Shown piece after piece: positions 35,726 to 45,145 of a stretch of 64,000 bases of DNA. A program made the translations under genes and the position numbers. Below the pieces are notes generated by a model. The model saw nothing but the letters and a program-made list of their open reading frames with translations, was not told where the DNA came from and ran no database searches. Positions within the stretch are counted from its first letter, which is position 1; each line of letters begins with the position of its first letter. The stretch is from an uncultured Muribaculaceae bacterium (GTDB lineage Bacteria > Bacteroidota > Bacteroidia > Bacteroidales > Muribaculaceae): contig CAJLLX010000001.1 in the NCBI GenBank assembly GCA_905207535.1, positions 75,349-139,348 of the forward strand, read 5' to 3'.

Positions 35726-36445
35726 TCACTTTTCGGCGTCAGCTTTCTCACCGGCGTCGACGCTCCTGCCGCTTTCCTCTTCCTCAGCCTTACGGTCGGC
35801 TGCGAGCTGCGATTTCTTGCGCCAGGGCACCTCGCCAATCTGCGACGAGTAGAAGAGAATCAGCACCACCATACCCACACTGATGGCGGCATCGGCCAGA
35901 TTGAACACTGGACGGAAGAACACGAAGTGCTCCCCTCCTATCCAGGGCATCCAGTCGGGCCAGTACCAGTCGCAAAGCGGGAAATAGAGCATATCCACCA
36001 CATAGCCGTGAAAGAGTGTGCCATATCCACCCTCGGGAGGAAACAGAGTGGCCACCTGGGGCGGCATGGGGTTGTTGAATATCAATCCGTAGCACACGCA
36101 GTCCACGATATTGCCGGCGGCTCCGGCTACTATCAGCGCGAGACACACCAGATAGCCCGTGCGGGTCTCCCGGCGGTATCTGATACGACTGATGTAGTAT
36201 AGCAGGAATATTACCGCAAATATCCTCAGGAGGGTGAGCAGCAGTTTGCTGCCAATCTCCCATCCGAAGGCCATGCCGTTGTTCTGGATGAATACGAGTT
36301 GAAACCATGAGAAAATCTCATAGCTTTCACCTAAATAAAAGTGGGTCTTGACCCATATTTTAAACACTTGGTCGGCGATGAGCACGGCGGCTATGATTAT
36401 AGCCACCATCCATCCCCGCCGCATCAGCGGTTTGCTTTCGTTCAC
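35726..36445 (-). CDS. lspA: Lipoprotein signal peptidase II
   Basis: A 239-residue, four-helix membrane aspartyl protease that cleaves lipoprotein signal peptides. The catalytic aspartates are in AGNIVDCVCYG and FNLADAAIS; IADQVFKIWVK and FIQNNGMAFG are also family motifs. The long loop between them (about residues 125-170, Pro/Trp/Tyr-rich) is typical of Bacteroidetes LspA. The start is GTG 36445, with ATG 36424 as an alternative. The C-terminal ~35 residues form a charged Glu/Lys/Ala tail not needed for catalysis. Confidence 0.93.
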   Translation of the reverse strand: MNESKPLMRRGWMVAIIIAAVLIADQVFKIWVKTHFYLGESYEIFSWFQLVFIQNNGMAFGWEIGSKLLLTLLRIFAVIFLLYYISRIRYRRETRTGYLVCLALIVAGAAGNIVDCVCYGLIFNNPMPPQVATLFPPEGGYGTLFHGYVVDMLYFPLCDWYWPDWMPWIGGEHFVFFRPVFNLADAAISVGMVVLILFYSSQIGEVPWRKKSQLAADRKAEEEESGRSVDAGEKADAEK

Positions 36446-36463
36446 TATCGAAGGATATGTGGT

Positions 36464-36826
36464 TTATTTCTTGTTCTCCACGCACAGAGTGGCGTGAGGC
36501 ACGGCGCGAAGCCTCTCTTTCGGTATGAGTTTGCCGGTCATACGGTCGATGCCGTAGGTCTTGTTCTCGATGCGCACCAGAGCAGCCTGGAGATTCTTGA
36601 TAAACTGCGCCTGACGCTGCGCCGAGCGATTGGCCTCCTCAACTGAGAGTGTGTAAGCGCCCTCTTCAAGCACCTTGAATGTAGGCGATGTGTCGGCGGT
36701 GTCGTTGGCATTCATCACACCCGAACGGAGTGACTCATATTCTTTGCGTGCCTTCTCGAGTTTCTCAAGTATAATGGCCTTGAATTCCTCGAGTTCCTCA
36801 TCTGTATAGCGTGTTTTTTCGCTCAT
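36464..36826 (-). CDS. TraR/DksA-type regulator lacking the zinc finger
   Basis: A 120-residue protein with a long coiled-coil hairpin and a C-terminal globular knuckle (YGIDRMTGKLIPKERLRAVPHATL). The coil-tip motif is DTADTS, equivalent to DxxDxA of DksA, which reaches into the RNA polymerase secondary channel. None of the zinc-finger cysteines remains: the usual GIC is GID, and the only cysteine is in the last five residues. It probably acts on RNA polymerase as a zinc-independent DksA. Lies between ileS and lspA. Confidence 0.88.
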   Translation of the reverse strand: MSEKTRYTDEELEEFKAIILEKLEKARKEYESLRSGVMNANDTADTSPTFKVLEEGAYTLSVEEANRSAQRQAQFIKNLQAALVRIENKTYGIDRMTGKLIPKERLRAVPHATLCVENKK

Positions 36827-36987
36827 CTTTCTATGGTTTTATAGGTGATGAATTAGTGCCGGTTTGCGGCTGCGGAGCTGCGTTTATACCGGTCTGCCGG
36901 CATCAGTATAACATCTCTTTATGATTTAAAGTTTGTGAGCCGCCGGAGCTGCAATGGCCACAGCGGCTCACGTATGTTTCAAGCTTA

Positions 36988-39900
36988 TTATGCCAGCGTC
37001 ACGGACACTGTCACATTGTTGCCGTCGATATCGAAGATTTCATCCTCGGCAGCGTTCGCTATCGGTGCCACTGCTATGGCATCGGCAAGCACCTGACGGC
37101 AGATATATTCGCCGTAATCACGCACGGCATCGTCGGTGAGTTCCGACGGCGCCACCACAAGGTTGATGCGCTGGGTGATGTCGTAATCGCGGTTTTTGCG
37201 CAGGTTCTGCACACGGTTCACAATCTCGCGGGCCATACCCTCGCGGCGGAGCTGCTCGGTGACGGTCACGTCAAGTGCCACGGTGATGGCGCCTTCGTTG
37301 GCCACCAGCCATCCGGGTATATCCTCGTTGCGGATCTCCACATCGGCTGCCTCGAGGGTCACGGGCTCACCGCCGTCGGTCATGGCGAGCGAGATGCTGC
37401 CGTTCTGCTCCAGAGCGATGATCGAGTGCTGGTCGAGCGAGGCGATGGCCTGAGCCACAGCCTTCATGCGCTTGCCGAATTTCGGGCCGAGCTTCTTGAA
37501 GTCGGCTTTGATGCGCTTCACGAGAATACCCTCTTCGTTGCTGACAAATTTGATATCCTTCACATTGACCTCCGAAAGGATCAGAGCAGACATGGCCTCG
37601 ATTTCGGCCTTTGTCTCGGGATCGGACACGGGGATCATGAGGGTCTGCAGCGGCTGGCGCACCTTGATGTTGACCTTGCGGCGCAGCGAGAGCACCATCG
37701 AGGTGATCACCTGAGCAAGATTCATGCGGCTCTCCAGCGCTTTGTCTATCAGCTTCTCGTCGCTCTTGGGGAAGTAGGCGATATGCACCGATTCGGGCGT
37801 TTTCCCCTCGGCTGCCAGCGCAGGAGCCTTGAGATCCTGATACAGACGGTCGGAGAAGAAGGGTGCGAAGGGTGCCATGAGCAGGGACACTGTCTCGAGG
37901 CAGCTCAGCAGGGTCTGGAACGCCGAAAGCTTGTCTTCGCTCATGCCGCCGCCCCAGAAGCGCTTGCGGTTGAGGCGCACATACCAGTTGGAGAGGTCGT
38001 CGTTGACGAAGGCGTTGATGGCGCGGGCTGCCTTGGTGGGCTCGTAGTCGTCGAGGGCCTCCTCCACATCCTTGATCAGGGTGTTGAGCGTGGAGAGGAT
38101 CCATCGGTCGATCTCGGGACGCTCCGACACGGGCACCTGAGGCTCTGCGCCGGTGAATCCGTCGACATTGGCATAGAGGGCCAGGAAGGAGTATGTATTG
38201 TAAAGCGTTGCGAAGAGTTTGCGCGATACTTCGCGAACGCCCTCTTCGTCAAACTTCAGGTTGTCCCAGGGCGAGGAGTTGGAGATCATGTACCAGCGCA
38301 CGGGGTCGCTGCCGAAGGTCTCGATGGCCTGGAAGGGATTCACGGCGTTGCCAAGGCGCTTGCTCATCTTGTTGCCGTTCTTGTCGAGCACGAGGCCGTT
38401 GGAAATCACGGCTTTGTAGGCTACGGAGTCGAACACCATACCGGCGATGGCATGAAGCGTGAAGAACCATCCGCGTGTCTGGTCCACACCCTCGGCGATG
38501 AAGTCGGCGGGGTAGAGTTCGCCCGAGTCAAGTCCCTCTTTGTTCTCGAATGGATAATGAATCTGGGCATAGGGCATAGCACCGGAGTCGAACCACACGT
38601 CGATCAGGTCGGTCTCACGGTGCATCGGCTTGCCCGAGGAGCTTACGAGCACTATGTCGTCGACATACGGGCGGTGCAGATCTATCTTCTCGTAGTTGTC
38701 CTTGGTGTATTTGCCGGGCTCGAATCCCTTTGCTTTGTAGGGATTCTCCTTCATCACTCCGGCAGCTACGGCGCGCTCTATCTCGTTGTAGAGGGTCTCG
38801 ACGGAGTCGATGCAGATCTCCTCTTTACCGTCCTCGGTGCGCCAGATAGGGAGCGGAGTGCCCCAGTAGCGCGAGCGGCTGAGGTTCCAGTCCTGCAGGT
38901 TCTCGAGCCATTTGCCGAAACGGCCCGTACCGGTCGATGCGGGTTTCCACTTGATTCCTTCGTTGAGCTGCATCAGGCGCTCGCGGGCAGCCGTGGTGCG
39001 GATAAACCAGCTGTCGAGCGGGTAATAGAGCACGGGCTTGTCGGTGCGCCAGCAGTGGGGGTAGGAGTGGGTATGTTTCTCGATTTTGAATACCTTGTCG
39101 TTCTGCTTGAGCCACATGCACAGCTCCACGTCAAGCGTCTCGTCGCCCTCTTTCTTGTCGGAGTCGTAGGCATTCTTCACAAATTTACCTTCCCAAGGTT
39201 TGTAGGCCTCCACATCCACGTTTTCGGCTACAAATTTCGGATCGATATCCTCAAGCAGGAAGAAACGGCCGCGGAAGTCGACCATCGGGCGCACATTGCC
39301 GTCCTTGTCGAGCAGGGTCAGCGGGGGGATGCCGCTCTGACGCGACACACGGAGGTCGTCGGCACCGAATGTGCCTGCGATATGCACGATACCGGTACCG
39401 TCCTCGGTGCTCACATAGTCGCCGGGGATCACACGGAAAGCTCCCTCGCCGGGATTCATCCACTTGAACAGCTGCTCGTAGTGGAAACCTACAAGTTCGC
39501 TCCCCTTGAGGGTCTTCACCACTTCGTAGGGGATAAGTTTGTCACCCTTGTTGTACGAGGCGAGGTACAATCCGGCGGCTTTGGGGTTGAGATAGTGAGC
39601 CATCAGGGCGGTGGCCAGAATCACTGTCTCGGGATTGCCGGAATAGGGGTTGAAGGTGCGCACTACGCTGTATTCGATCTCCGGACCCACGCAGAGCGCG
39701 GTGTTCGAGGGGAGTGTCCAGGGGGTTGTGGTCCATGCCAGGAAGTAAGGCTCGCCGTGGCCGAGCATATAGTCGGCGGGATCGGTCACCTTAAACTGTG
39801 CCACGCAGGTGGTATCCTTCACATCGCGGTAGCATCCGGGCTGATTGAGCTCGTGAGTGCTCAGACCGGTGCCTGCTGCCGGCGAGTAAGGCTGGATGGT

Positions 39901-40428
39901 GTATCCCTTATAGAGATATCCTTTCTTATAGAGCTGCGACAGAAGCCACCACACGCTTTCTATGTAACGGTTGTCGTAGGTAATGTAGGGATTGTCGAGA
40001 TCCACCCAGTAGCCCATCGAGTTGGTCAGGGTGCTCCACTCCTTGGTGTATTTCATCACCTCGTGGCGGCATGCGGCATTGTAGTCGTCCACCGATATCT
40101 TCTTGCCGATATCTTCTTTGGTGATACCCAGAGATTTCTCCACGCCGAGCTCCACAGGCAGGCCGTGAGTGTCCCATCCTGCTTTGCGCTTTACGTGAAA
40201 TCCCTTCATGGTCTTGTAGCGGCACACGATATCCTTGATAGTGCGTGCCATCACGTGATGGATGCCGGGCATACCGTTGGCCGAAGGGGGACCTTCGTAA
40301 AACACAAACGTGGGCATCCCTTCGCGGGTTGCCATGCTTTGCTCGAACAGATGGTTCTCATTCCATTTGGCAAGCACCTCCTTATTGATGTCGGAGAGAT
40401 TGAACTTGTTGTATTCGGTGAACTTCAT
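36988..40428 (-). CDS. ileS: Isoleucyl-tRNA synthetase
   Basis: An 1146-residue class Ia synthetase. PPSANGMPGIHHVMART is the HIGH-like motif (about 47-63) and NKMSKRLGN (near 688) the KMSKS loop. The KMSKR version and the overall length place it with the eukaryote-like IleRS2 group, which from general knowledge is often less sensitive to mupirocin. The editing domain (ending near 420) and the C-terminal tRNA-binding region are present. First gene of the ileS-dksA-lspA-DUF4296 run, with its own promoter. Confidence 0.97.
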   Translation of the reverse strand: MKFTEYNKFNLSDINKEVLAKWNENHLFEQSMATREGMPTFVFYEGPPSANGMPGIHHVMARTIKDIVCRYKTMKGFHVKRKAGWDTHGLPVELGVEKSLGITKEDIGKKISVDDYNAACRHEVMKYTKEWSTLTNSMGYWVDLDNPYITYDNRYIESVWWLLSQLYKKGYLYKGYTIQPYSPAAGTGLSTHELNQPGCYRDVKDTTCVAQFKVTDPADYMLGHGEPYFLAWTTTPWTLPSNTALCVGPEIEYSVVRTFNPYSGNPETVILATALMAHYLNPKAAGLYLASYNKGDKLIPYEVVKTLKGSELVGFHYEQLFKWMNPGEGAFRVIPGDYVSTEDGTGIVHIAGTFGADDLRVSRQSGIPPLTLLDKDGNVRPMVDFRGRFFLLEDIDPKFVAENVDVEAYKPWEGKFVKNAYDSDKKEGDETLDVELCMWLKQNDKVFKIEKHTHSYPHCWRTDKPVLYYPLDSWFIRTTAARERLMQLNEGIKWKPASTGTGRFGKWLENLQDWNLSRSRYWGTPLPIWRTEDGKEEICIDSVETLYNEIERAVAAGVMKENPYKAKGFEPGKYTKDNYEKIDLHRPYVDDIVLVSSSGKPMHRETDLIDVWFDSGAMPYAQIHYPFENKEGLDSGELYPADFIAEGVDQTRGWFFTLHAIAGMVFDSVAYKAVISNGLVLDKNGNKMSKRLGNAVNPFQAIETFGSDPVRWYMISNSSPWDNLKFDEEGVREVSRKLFATLYNTYSFLALYANVDGFTGAEPQVPVSERPEIDRWILSTLNTLIKDVEEALDDYEPTKAARAINAFVNDDLSNWYVRLNRKRFWGGGMSEDKLSAFQTLLSCLETVSLLMAPFAPFFSDRLYQDLKAPALAAEGKTPESVHIAYFPKSDEKLIDKALESRMNLAQVITSMVLSLRRKVNIKVRQPLQTLMIPVSDPETKAEIEAMSALILSEVNVKDIKFVSNEEGILVKRIKADFKKLGPKFGKRMKAVAQAIASLDQHSIIALEQNGSISLAMTDGGEPVTLEAADVEIRNEDIPGWLVANEGAITVALDVTVTEQLRREGMAREIVNRVQNLRKNRDYDITQRINLVVAPSELTDDAVRDYGEYICRQVLADAIAVAPIANAAEDEIFDIDGNNVTVSVTLA

Positions 40429-40487
40429 CTTTTATTAGTTGGGATTGAGTCCTTGTTATGTCTGTGATAATTTTCGGTTTTGCGCTG

Positions 40488-40518
40488 CAAAGATAGTGAA
40501 TCCATGCGTTTTTTCCAA
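40488..40518 (-). promoter_or_regulatory. Promoter for the ileS operon
   Basis: On the minus strand, TTG (40516-40518), a 20-bp spacer and TATCTTTG (40488-40495), 59 bp before the ileS start. Confidence 0.65.
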
Positions 40519-40520
40519 CC

Positions 40521-40556
40521 GCCGCCCGGCAGCGCTCTGCAGCAATGCCGGGCGGC
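40521..40556. terminator. GC-rich hairpin between ddl and ileS
   Basis: An 11-bp perfect stem (GCCGCCCGGCA, 40521-40531, with 40546-40556) lies directly downstream of ddl. An A-run rather than a T-run follows in the direction of transcription, so terminator function is uncertain. Confidence 0.5.
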
Positions 40557-40563
40557 AGGATGT

Positions 40564-41766
40564 TTAGTGCTTGGTGCCGAATTTGCCCCCTTTCACTCCC
40601 CCTTTGGTGCCTCCGCCCATGGCGAAGATATTCTGACTGAAGGTGAGTGTCTTGCGACTGCGCTCGGCGTTGCGCTTCACTGCCAGCGACACCAGTTTGT
40701 CCATCAGCTGCGGGAATGTGATGCCGGTAGCCTCCCAGAGGTAGTACGAGAGCGATCCGGGGATGGTGTTGATCTCGTTGACGAAGATCTCCTTTGTGTC
40801 GCGGTCTACAATCACATCCACGCGGCTCACACCGTGGCACGAAAGCACGCGGAAGGTCTCGCCGGCCAGGCGGCGTATCTCTTTGGTCATATCCTCGGGA
40901 AGGTCGGCGGGAATCTTCTTGGCCGAAGCTGCCATCCCCTTCGGAGTCTTCGAACCTCCGAGATATTTGTCTTCGTAGGAGAGTATCTCCTCGGTCTTGA
41001 TAGGCTCCTCGAGCACCGAAGTGGCATATTCGTCGCAGTCGCCGAGCACCGAGCAGTTGATCTCCTGCAGTTTCTGCACCATATGCTCCACAATGATACG
41101 CGAAGCATATCGCGAGGCGTCCTCCACGCGCTGCTCCAGCTCTTCGCGGTTGTGGGCGGCGCCGATACCGATCGACGAGCCGAGGTTGGCGGGCTTCACA
41201 ATTACCGGATAACCGATTTTCTCCTCTACCTCCTTGGTGAGCTCGGCTTTATTTGCAAACCACTGGCGGTCGGTAAACCACACATAGTCCACCACGGGGA
41301 TATTGTTCTCCCGGAGTATCATCTTCATGGTGATCTTGTCCATACCGTTGGCCGATGCGAGGGTGTCACAGCCGGCATAGGGGATGCCGATGTAATCGAG
41401 GATACCTTCGAATGTGCCGTCCTCGCCGTTGGCGCCGTGGAGCACGGGGATCACCACATCAAGCCGGGTGGCCACATTCTTGTTTTTCAGCAGGCCATCG
41501 GGATGGGTCAGATACAGATTGTAGTCGCCGTAGGTCGGGCGCATATACACCTCGCGGCACTGCTTGAGCATCGCGGGGATATTGCGATAGTTTTTGATCT
41601 CGAAGAGTGCGTCGCCGGTGTACCAGTGCCCTTCCTTGGTGATATACACCGGTGTCACATCGTATTTCGCACGGTCAATCGCGGCCATGGCCTGATTGGC
41701 TGAAATCATCGAGATTTCATGCTCCGTGGAGCGGCCTCCGAAGAATACTCCTATGTTGGTTTTCAT
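40564..41766 (-). CDS. ddl: D-alanine-D-alanine ligase-family ATP-grasp enzyme
   Basis: A 400-residue ATP-grasp ligase. FFGGRSTEHEISMISANQA is the N-terminal motif, VKPANLGSSIGIGAA the ATP-grasp core, and FVNEINTIPGSLSYYLWEATG the C-terminal active site. The IPGSLSYYLWE variant differs from the GFTxxSLYP form I know from standard Ddl, so the second amino acid could differ. The tail is Gly/Lys-rich (GGGTKGGVKGGKFGTKH). It is 54 bp downstream of a MurF-like gene, giving a dipeptide-synthesis and dipeptide-ligation pair. Confidence 0.88.
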   Translation of the reverse strand: MKTNIGVFFGGRSTEHEISMISANQAMAAIDRAKYDVTPVYITKEGHWYTGDALFEIKNYRNIPAMLKQCREVYMRPTYGDYNLYLTHPDGLLKNKNVATRLDVVIPVLHGANGEDGTFEGILDYIGIPYAGCDTLASANGMDKITMKMILRENNIPVVDYVWFTDRQWFANKAELTKEVEEKIGYPVIVKPANLGSSIGIGAAHNREELEQRVEDASRYASRIIVEHMVQKLQEINCSVLGDCDEYATSVLEEPIKTEEILSYEDKYLGGSKTPKGMAASAKKIPADLPEDMTKEIRRLAGETFRVLSCHGVSRVDVIVDRDTKEIFVNEINTIPGSLSYYLWEATGITFPQLMDKLVSLAVKRNAERSRKTLTFSQNIFAMGGGTKGGVKGGKFGTKH

Positions 41767-41820
41767 CGTTTCTATCTTAGATATATTTGTGATTCTTATT
41801 TATAAGGTATCCCTCCCCGC

Positions 41821-43407
41821 TTATTTGAAGGTGTCGGGAAGGTCGTTTTCATACAGCACTGTGTCGCCGGGGCGTCCGATGCTCTGCAGGAGCCTTTGAG
41901 CCTCGGCGAAGGAGTCAACCGTGTGCACATTCTCCTCTTTTATCGGTCCTTCGGCTATCCCGGCCAGGATGGCATCGCGGTTGTACTGCCCCACGATTAT
42001 CGCCACATCGGCGCAGCGGGCTATGTTGCGCCCGAACTCCTCGTTGGCTTTCTCCTGCAGGTCGCCGAGTTCTATCATGCCGGGGGTGATCACAATGCGC
42101 TTTCCCGGGGTCATCATCGCCAGCACTTCGAGCGCCATCTTCGACCCGGCGGGATTCGAGTTGAAGGCGTCGTCTATGATGGTGTATCCTCCTGGGATAT
42201 GCTTCATGTTCAGACGGTGTTCCACCTGCTCTATCTGCTCGGCGGCGTAGCGGATCTTGGCTTCGGGTACTCCGAGACGAAGAGCTACGATTACGGCTGC
42301 CATCAGGTTTGACACGTTGCATTCCCCCACAAGTTTGGTGTGGATCTCCATCGGCCGGGCCATACCGGTCCCGGAGATGGTGAATGTAGTCCCCGTGGGG
42401 CTGTATTTTATGTCCGAAGCCACGAAGTCGGCCTTGTCGGGCGAGCTTACACCATAGCGCAGTGCCTTGGTGTTGTCCACCTTGCGGTTTGCCACATAGG
42501 GGAAATCGTTGTTAAGCACCACAAATCCGTCGGCGGGTACGGCATCGGCAAGCTCAAACTTCGTGCGCTGCACATTTTCGATGGTCTTGAACGATTCGAG
42601 ATGCTGCTCCCCTACGGCGGTGATGATACCGGCCTGAGGATGCACCAGATCGCAGATCTCCTTGATGTCGCCTGGCTGTTTGGCACCCATTTCCACGATG
42701 AATACTTCGTCGTAGGGCTTGAGATACTCCCTCACGGTGCGTATCACACCCATCGTGGTGTTGAAGCTCCCAGGGGTCATGGCGGTGGAGAAATGCTCCG
42801 ACAGGATGCGCTGCAGATAGTGCTTCGTGGAGGTCTTGCCGTAGCTTCCGGTAATGCCGATAATCTTGAGATTCGGCATCGATGCCAGGATCGAGGCGGC
42901 TTCGTCGTAATATTTCTTATTGATATGCTTCTCCACCGGTCGGAGGATGTCGTTGGCGAGCAGCATGATCATCGGCGAGACCACGAGCATGCCCAGAAGC
43001 ACAGCGCAGAGTGCCGCAAGGCCGCCAAATATGCCTGTCAAGGCTGCAATGACGGCGGAAATGCCCCACATCACCCCGCATATGCGGCGCACACGAGGCG
43101 TCCACACCAGCGGTTTCTTATATTTCTTCCGCAGCAGGCTGATACACTGCCACACTGCGATGATCACACCCACAGCGGCTCCCGCAAAAAACGGGATATG
43201 GTGCACCAGCAGGAAAAGCAGCGCTATGCAGCACATGATCCTGCCGATATTGGTGCTCTCGCCGCTCTGGCTGAACCATCGGTAATAGCGCTCCTTGCGA
43301 TAGGAGTTTTGCTGAAGCATCATGAGATCCCGGGCGTACACTGCCCACATGTCGGCCACTGCCGACGTTATCAGGACCCATGCTATTATTTCATTCAACA
43401 TATTCAT
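41821..43407 (-). CDS. Membrane-anchored MurF-like Mur ligase
   Basis: A 528-residue protein. Residues 1-155 hold about five predicted membrane helices (roughly 6-24, 55-72, 74-92, 110-128, 130-152). Then comes a Mur ligase: P-loop GITGSYGKTSTK (184-195), VEMGAKQPGDIKEICDLVHP, AVGEQHLESF, and the C-terminal IIDDAFNSNPAGSKMALEVL and RIVITPGMIELG, both MurF-like. Normal MurF is soluble and ~450 residues; a membrane domain on MurF is unusual. Its start overlaps the hydrolase stop by 4 bp. It may add a D-Ala-D-Ala-like dipeptide to a lipid-linked or periplasmic-side precursor; this is inference. Confidence 0.85.
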   Translation of the reverse strand: MNMLNEIIAWVLITSAVADMWAVYARDLMMLQQNSYRKERYYRWFSQSGESTNIGRIMCCIALLFLLVHHIPFFAGAAVGVIIAVWQCISLLRKKYKKPLVWTPRVRRICGVMWGISAVIAALTGIFGGLAALCAVLLGMLVVSPMIMLLANDILRPVEKHINKKYYDEAASILASMPNLKIIGITGSYGKTSTKHYLQRILSEHFSTAMTPGSFNTTMGVIRTVREYLKPYDEVFIVEMGAKQPGDIKEICDLVHPQAGIITAVGEQHLESFKTIENVQRTKFELADAVPADGFVVLNNDFPYVANRKVDNTKALRYGVSSPDKADFVASDIKYSPTGTTFTISGTGMARPMEIHTKLVGECNVSNLMAAVIVALRLGVPEAKIRYAAEQIEQVEHRLNMKHIPGGYTIIDDAFNSNPAGSKMALEVLAMMTPGKRIVITPGMIELGDLQEKANEEFGRNIARCADVAIIVGQYNRDAILAGIAEGPIKEENVHTVDSFAEAQRLLQSIGRPGDTVLYENDLPDTFK

Positions 43408-44252
43408 TGTTTCTTTTCGCTGTCGTTAGGTGTTAAAGAGGAGAGAAACGAGCCAAGCACGGCTGCAAACAGCGGTCGGTTGTCAAGAAAACTGTAGTGT
43501 CCGCACCCCTCGAAGGTCACCAGGGCGGCATGCGGTATGAGCCGTTCCATGGTCTTGCCGTCGCTCAGAGGTGTGGCGGTGTCGTTCTCGCCCCATATCA
43601 GTAGAGTCTGCTCCGCCTTAATCGAAGGCATATAGTGCTTCAGATCCTCATTGACGGCCTTGCTCATGATGGCACGCATGCGCGGCGACGACGAGGCGTA
43701 GTCGGCCGAGCCGCGGCGGCTGCGCCACCGCTCCACCACTTTGCCTCCGCGCTTCTTGCCAAGAAAAAGCAGCGCCAGCCGTTTGCCTACCTTAAACGAA
43801 TACACCTTCAGGTAATATTTCAGGCTGCGGCGGGGCTTTACGCCGGCGGCATCAATGAGCACCAGCGCCGACGGCTTCACTTTCCCCTCGGCACCGAGCA
43901 CTATTGACACTCTGCCTCCGAAACTGTGGCCCGCAATCACGGGATCCACAATCCCTTCCTCCTGCATCAGGCGGTCAATCAGCCTGGCATAATCCTCCAC
44001 AGTCCACACTGCCTCCGGTTCGGGCGACTGTCCGAATCCGGGGAGGTCGATATTGTAGACGGTATGCGTCTGCGATGCCACTGCAGCCACACTGCGCACT
44101 GTCTCAAGCGTGCAGCCCCAGCCATGCATCAGCACGAAGGCCGGACCACTGCCCGTGATCTCCATATGCACTCTCTGGCCGTCTATGTCAACAAATTCTT
44201 CCAAACCCTGTGACTTAATCTTTTTTTGAAATTCGGGTACAAATTTACGCAT
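43404..44252 (-). CDS. Alpha/beta hydrolase
   Basis: A 282-residue hydrolase with an intact triad: nucleophile serine in GHSFGGRVS, acid in LLIWGENDTATPL and histidine in FEGCGHYSFL; FVLMHGWGCTLE supplies the oxyanion hole. No signal peptide is seen. The frame opens at TTG 44270, but ATG 44252 is preferred. It overlaps the membrane MurF-like gene by 4 bp (ATGA), which argues for tight coupling. The substrate is unknown; an ester or peptide product of the cassette is a guess. Confidence 0.85.
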   Translation of the reverse strand: MRKFVPEFQKKIKSQGLEEFVDIDGQRVHMEITGSGPAFVLMHGWGCTLETVRSVAAVASQTHTVYNIDLPGFGQSPEPEAVWTVEDYARLIDRLMQEEGIVDPVIAGHSFGGRVSIVLGAEGKVKPSALVLIDAAGVKPRRSLKYYLKVYSFKVGKRLALLFLGKKRGGKVVERWRSRRGSADYASSSPRMRAIMSKAVNEDLKHYMPSIKAEQTLLIWGENDTATPLSDGKTMERLIPHAALVTFEGCGHYSFLDNRPLFAAVLGSFLSSLTPNDSEKKQ

Positions 44253-44319
44253 TTCCACTGTCAGAGCCAAAACTTACATGGTGTAAATTGCGATTTTTCG
44301 GAAAGAAACATCCCAAGCA

Positions 44320-44351
44320 TTTGGCTGTTTGGCGAAAAATGCCTACCTTTG
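44320..44351 (+). promoter_or_regulatory. Promoter for rplY
   Basis: TTTG in CATTTGG (44320-44323), a 20-bp spacer and TACCTTTG (44344-44351), with a ~90-nt leader before the start codon. Confidence 0.6.
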
Positions 44352-44442
44352 CAGCGCTTTTGGCAGATGCCATTTGCGCCCAGTGTGATGGGAAATTAAT
44401 TACACATTAATTTTGAGTAACACAATTAACTGATTTACAACA

Positions 44443-45099
44443 ATGAAAACTTACAGCCTCGTTGCCGAGCCCCGTACCGACCTCGGCAAGAAAGCAGCAA
44501 AAGCACTTCGTAACGAAGGTAAAATTCCCGTAGTCCTCAATGGTGGCGAGCCCTTCGACCTCCCCTTCACCGGCACTCTCAAGCCCGGCGAGAAGATCGT
44601 GGAGATCGAGAATGGCCGTGGTATCATCACTACCGACCTCGCTGTCAAGAACGACGACGTGCGCAAGCTCATCTACACCCCCGACATCTTCGCTATCGAG
44701 CTCGAAGCCAACGGCGAAAAGAAGATGGCTGTGCTCCGCGAAGTGCAGTTCCACCCCGTAAAGGACAACATCCTTCACATCGACCTGCTTGAGGTCAACG
44801 ATACCAAGCCCGTAGTTATCTCCGTGCCCGTGAAGCTTGAAGGCCACGCCGAAGGTGTTAAGGCCGGTGGTAAGCTCACCCTCTCCATGAAGAAACTCAA
44901 GGTGAAAGCCATCTATTCCGCAGTGCCTGAGCGTCTGGTCATCAACGTCGACAACCTCGGCCTCGGCAAGACCCTCCAGGTTGGCGAGCTCCATTTCCCC
45001 GGCCTCGAGATGGTTACCCCCAAAGAAGCTGTGGTTTGCGCCGTTCAGCTCACACGTGCCGCACGTGGTGCCGCTGCCGCTGCTGCCGCCGCCAAATAA
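44443..45099 (+). CDS. rplY: 50S ribosomal protein L25/general stress protein Ctc
   Basis: A 218-residue protein that binds 5S rRNA. The N-terminal L25 domain (DLGKKAAKALRNEGKIPVVL, KNDDVRKLIYTPD) and the C-terminal TL5/CTC beta domain (ILHIDLLEVNDTKPVVISVP) are both present. It ends in a poly-alanine stretch (ARGAAAAAAAAK). Codon use is strongly optimised, as expected for a ribosomal protein. Followed by pth, as is usual. Confidence 0.96.
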   Translation: MKTYSLVAEPRTDLGKKAAKALRNEGKIPVVLNGGEPFDLPFTGTLKPGEKIVEIENGRGIITTDLAVKNDDVRKLIYTPDIFAIELEANGEKKMAVLREVQFHPVKDNILHIDLLEVNDTKPVVISVPVKLEGHAEGVKAGGKLTLSMKKLKVKAIYSAVPERLVINVDNLGLGKTLQVGELHFPGLEMVTPKEAVVCAVQLTRAARGAAAAAAAAK

Positions 45100-45145
45100 T
45101 TTGATCCCGATAGCTCGGTTCGCCCGGGCCTGACATACTCACATA

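Noticed and set aside
37426..40467. 1013-codon open frame on the plus strand
   Set aside because: It is the antisense shadow of ileS. The minus-strand IleRS has all catalytic motifs, and the plus-strand translation is His/Val/Leu-rich without family resemblance.
40564..43407. VanA-type glycopeptide resistance operon
   Set aside because: There is no VanH dehydrogenase or VanX dipeptidase; a MurF-like ligase and an alpha/beta hydrolase accompany the Ddl instead.
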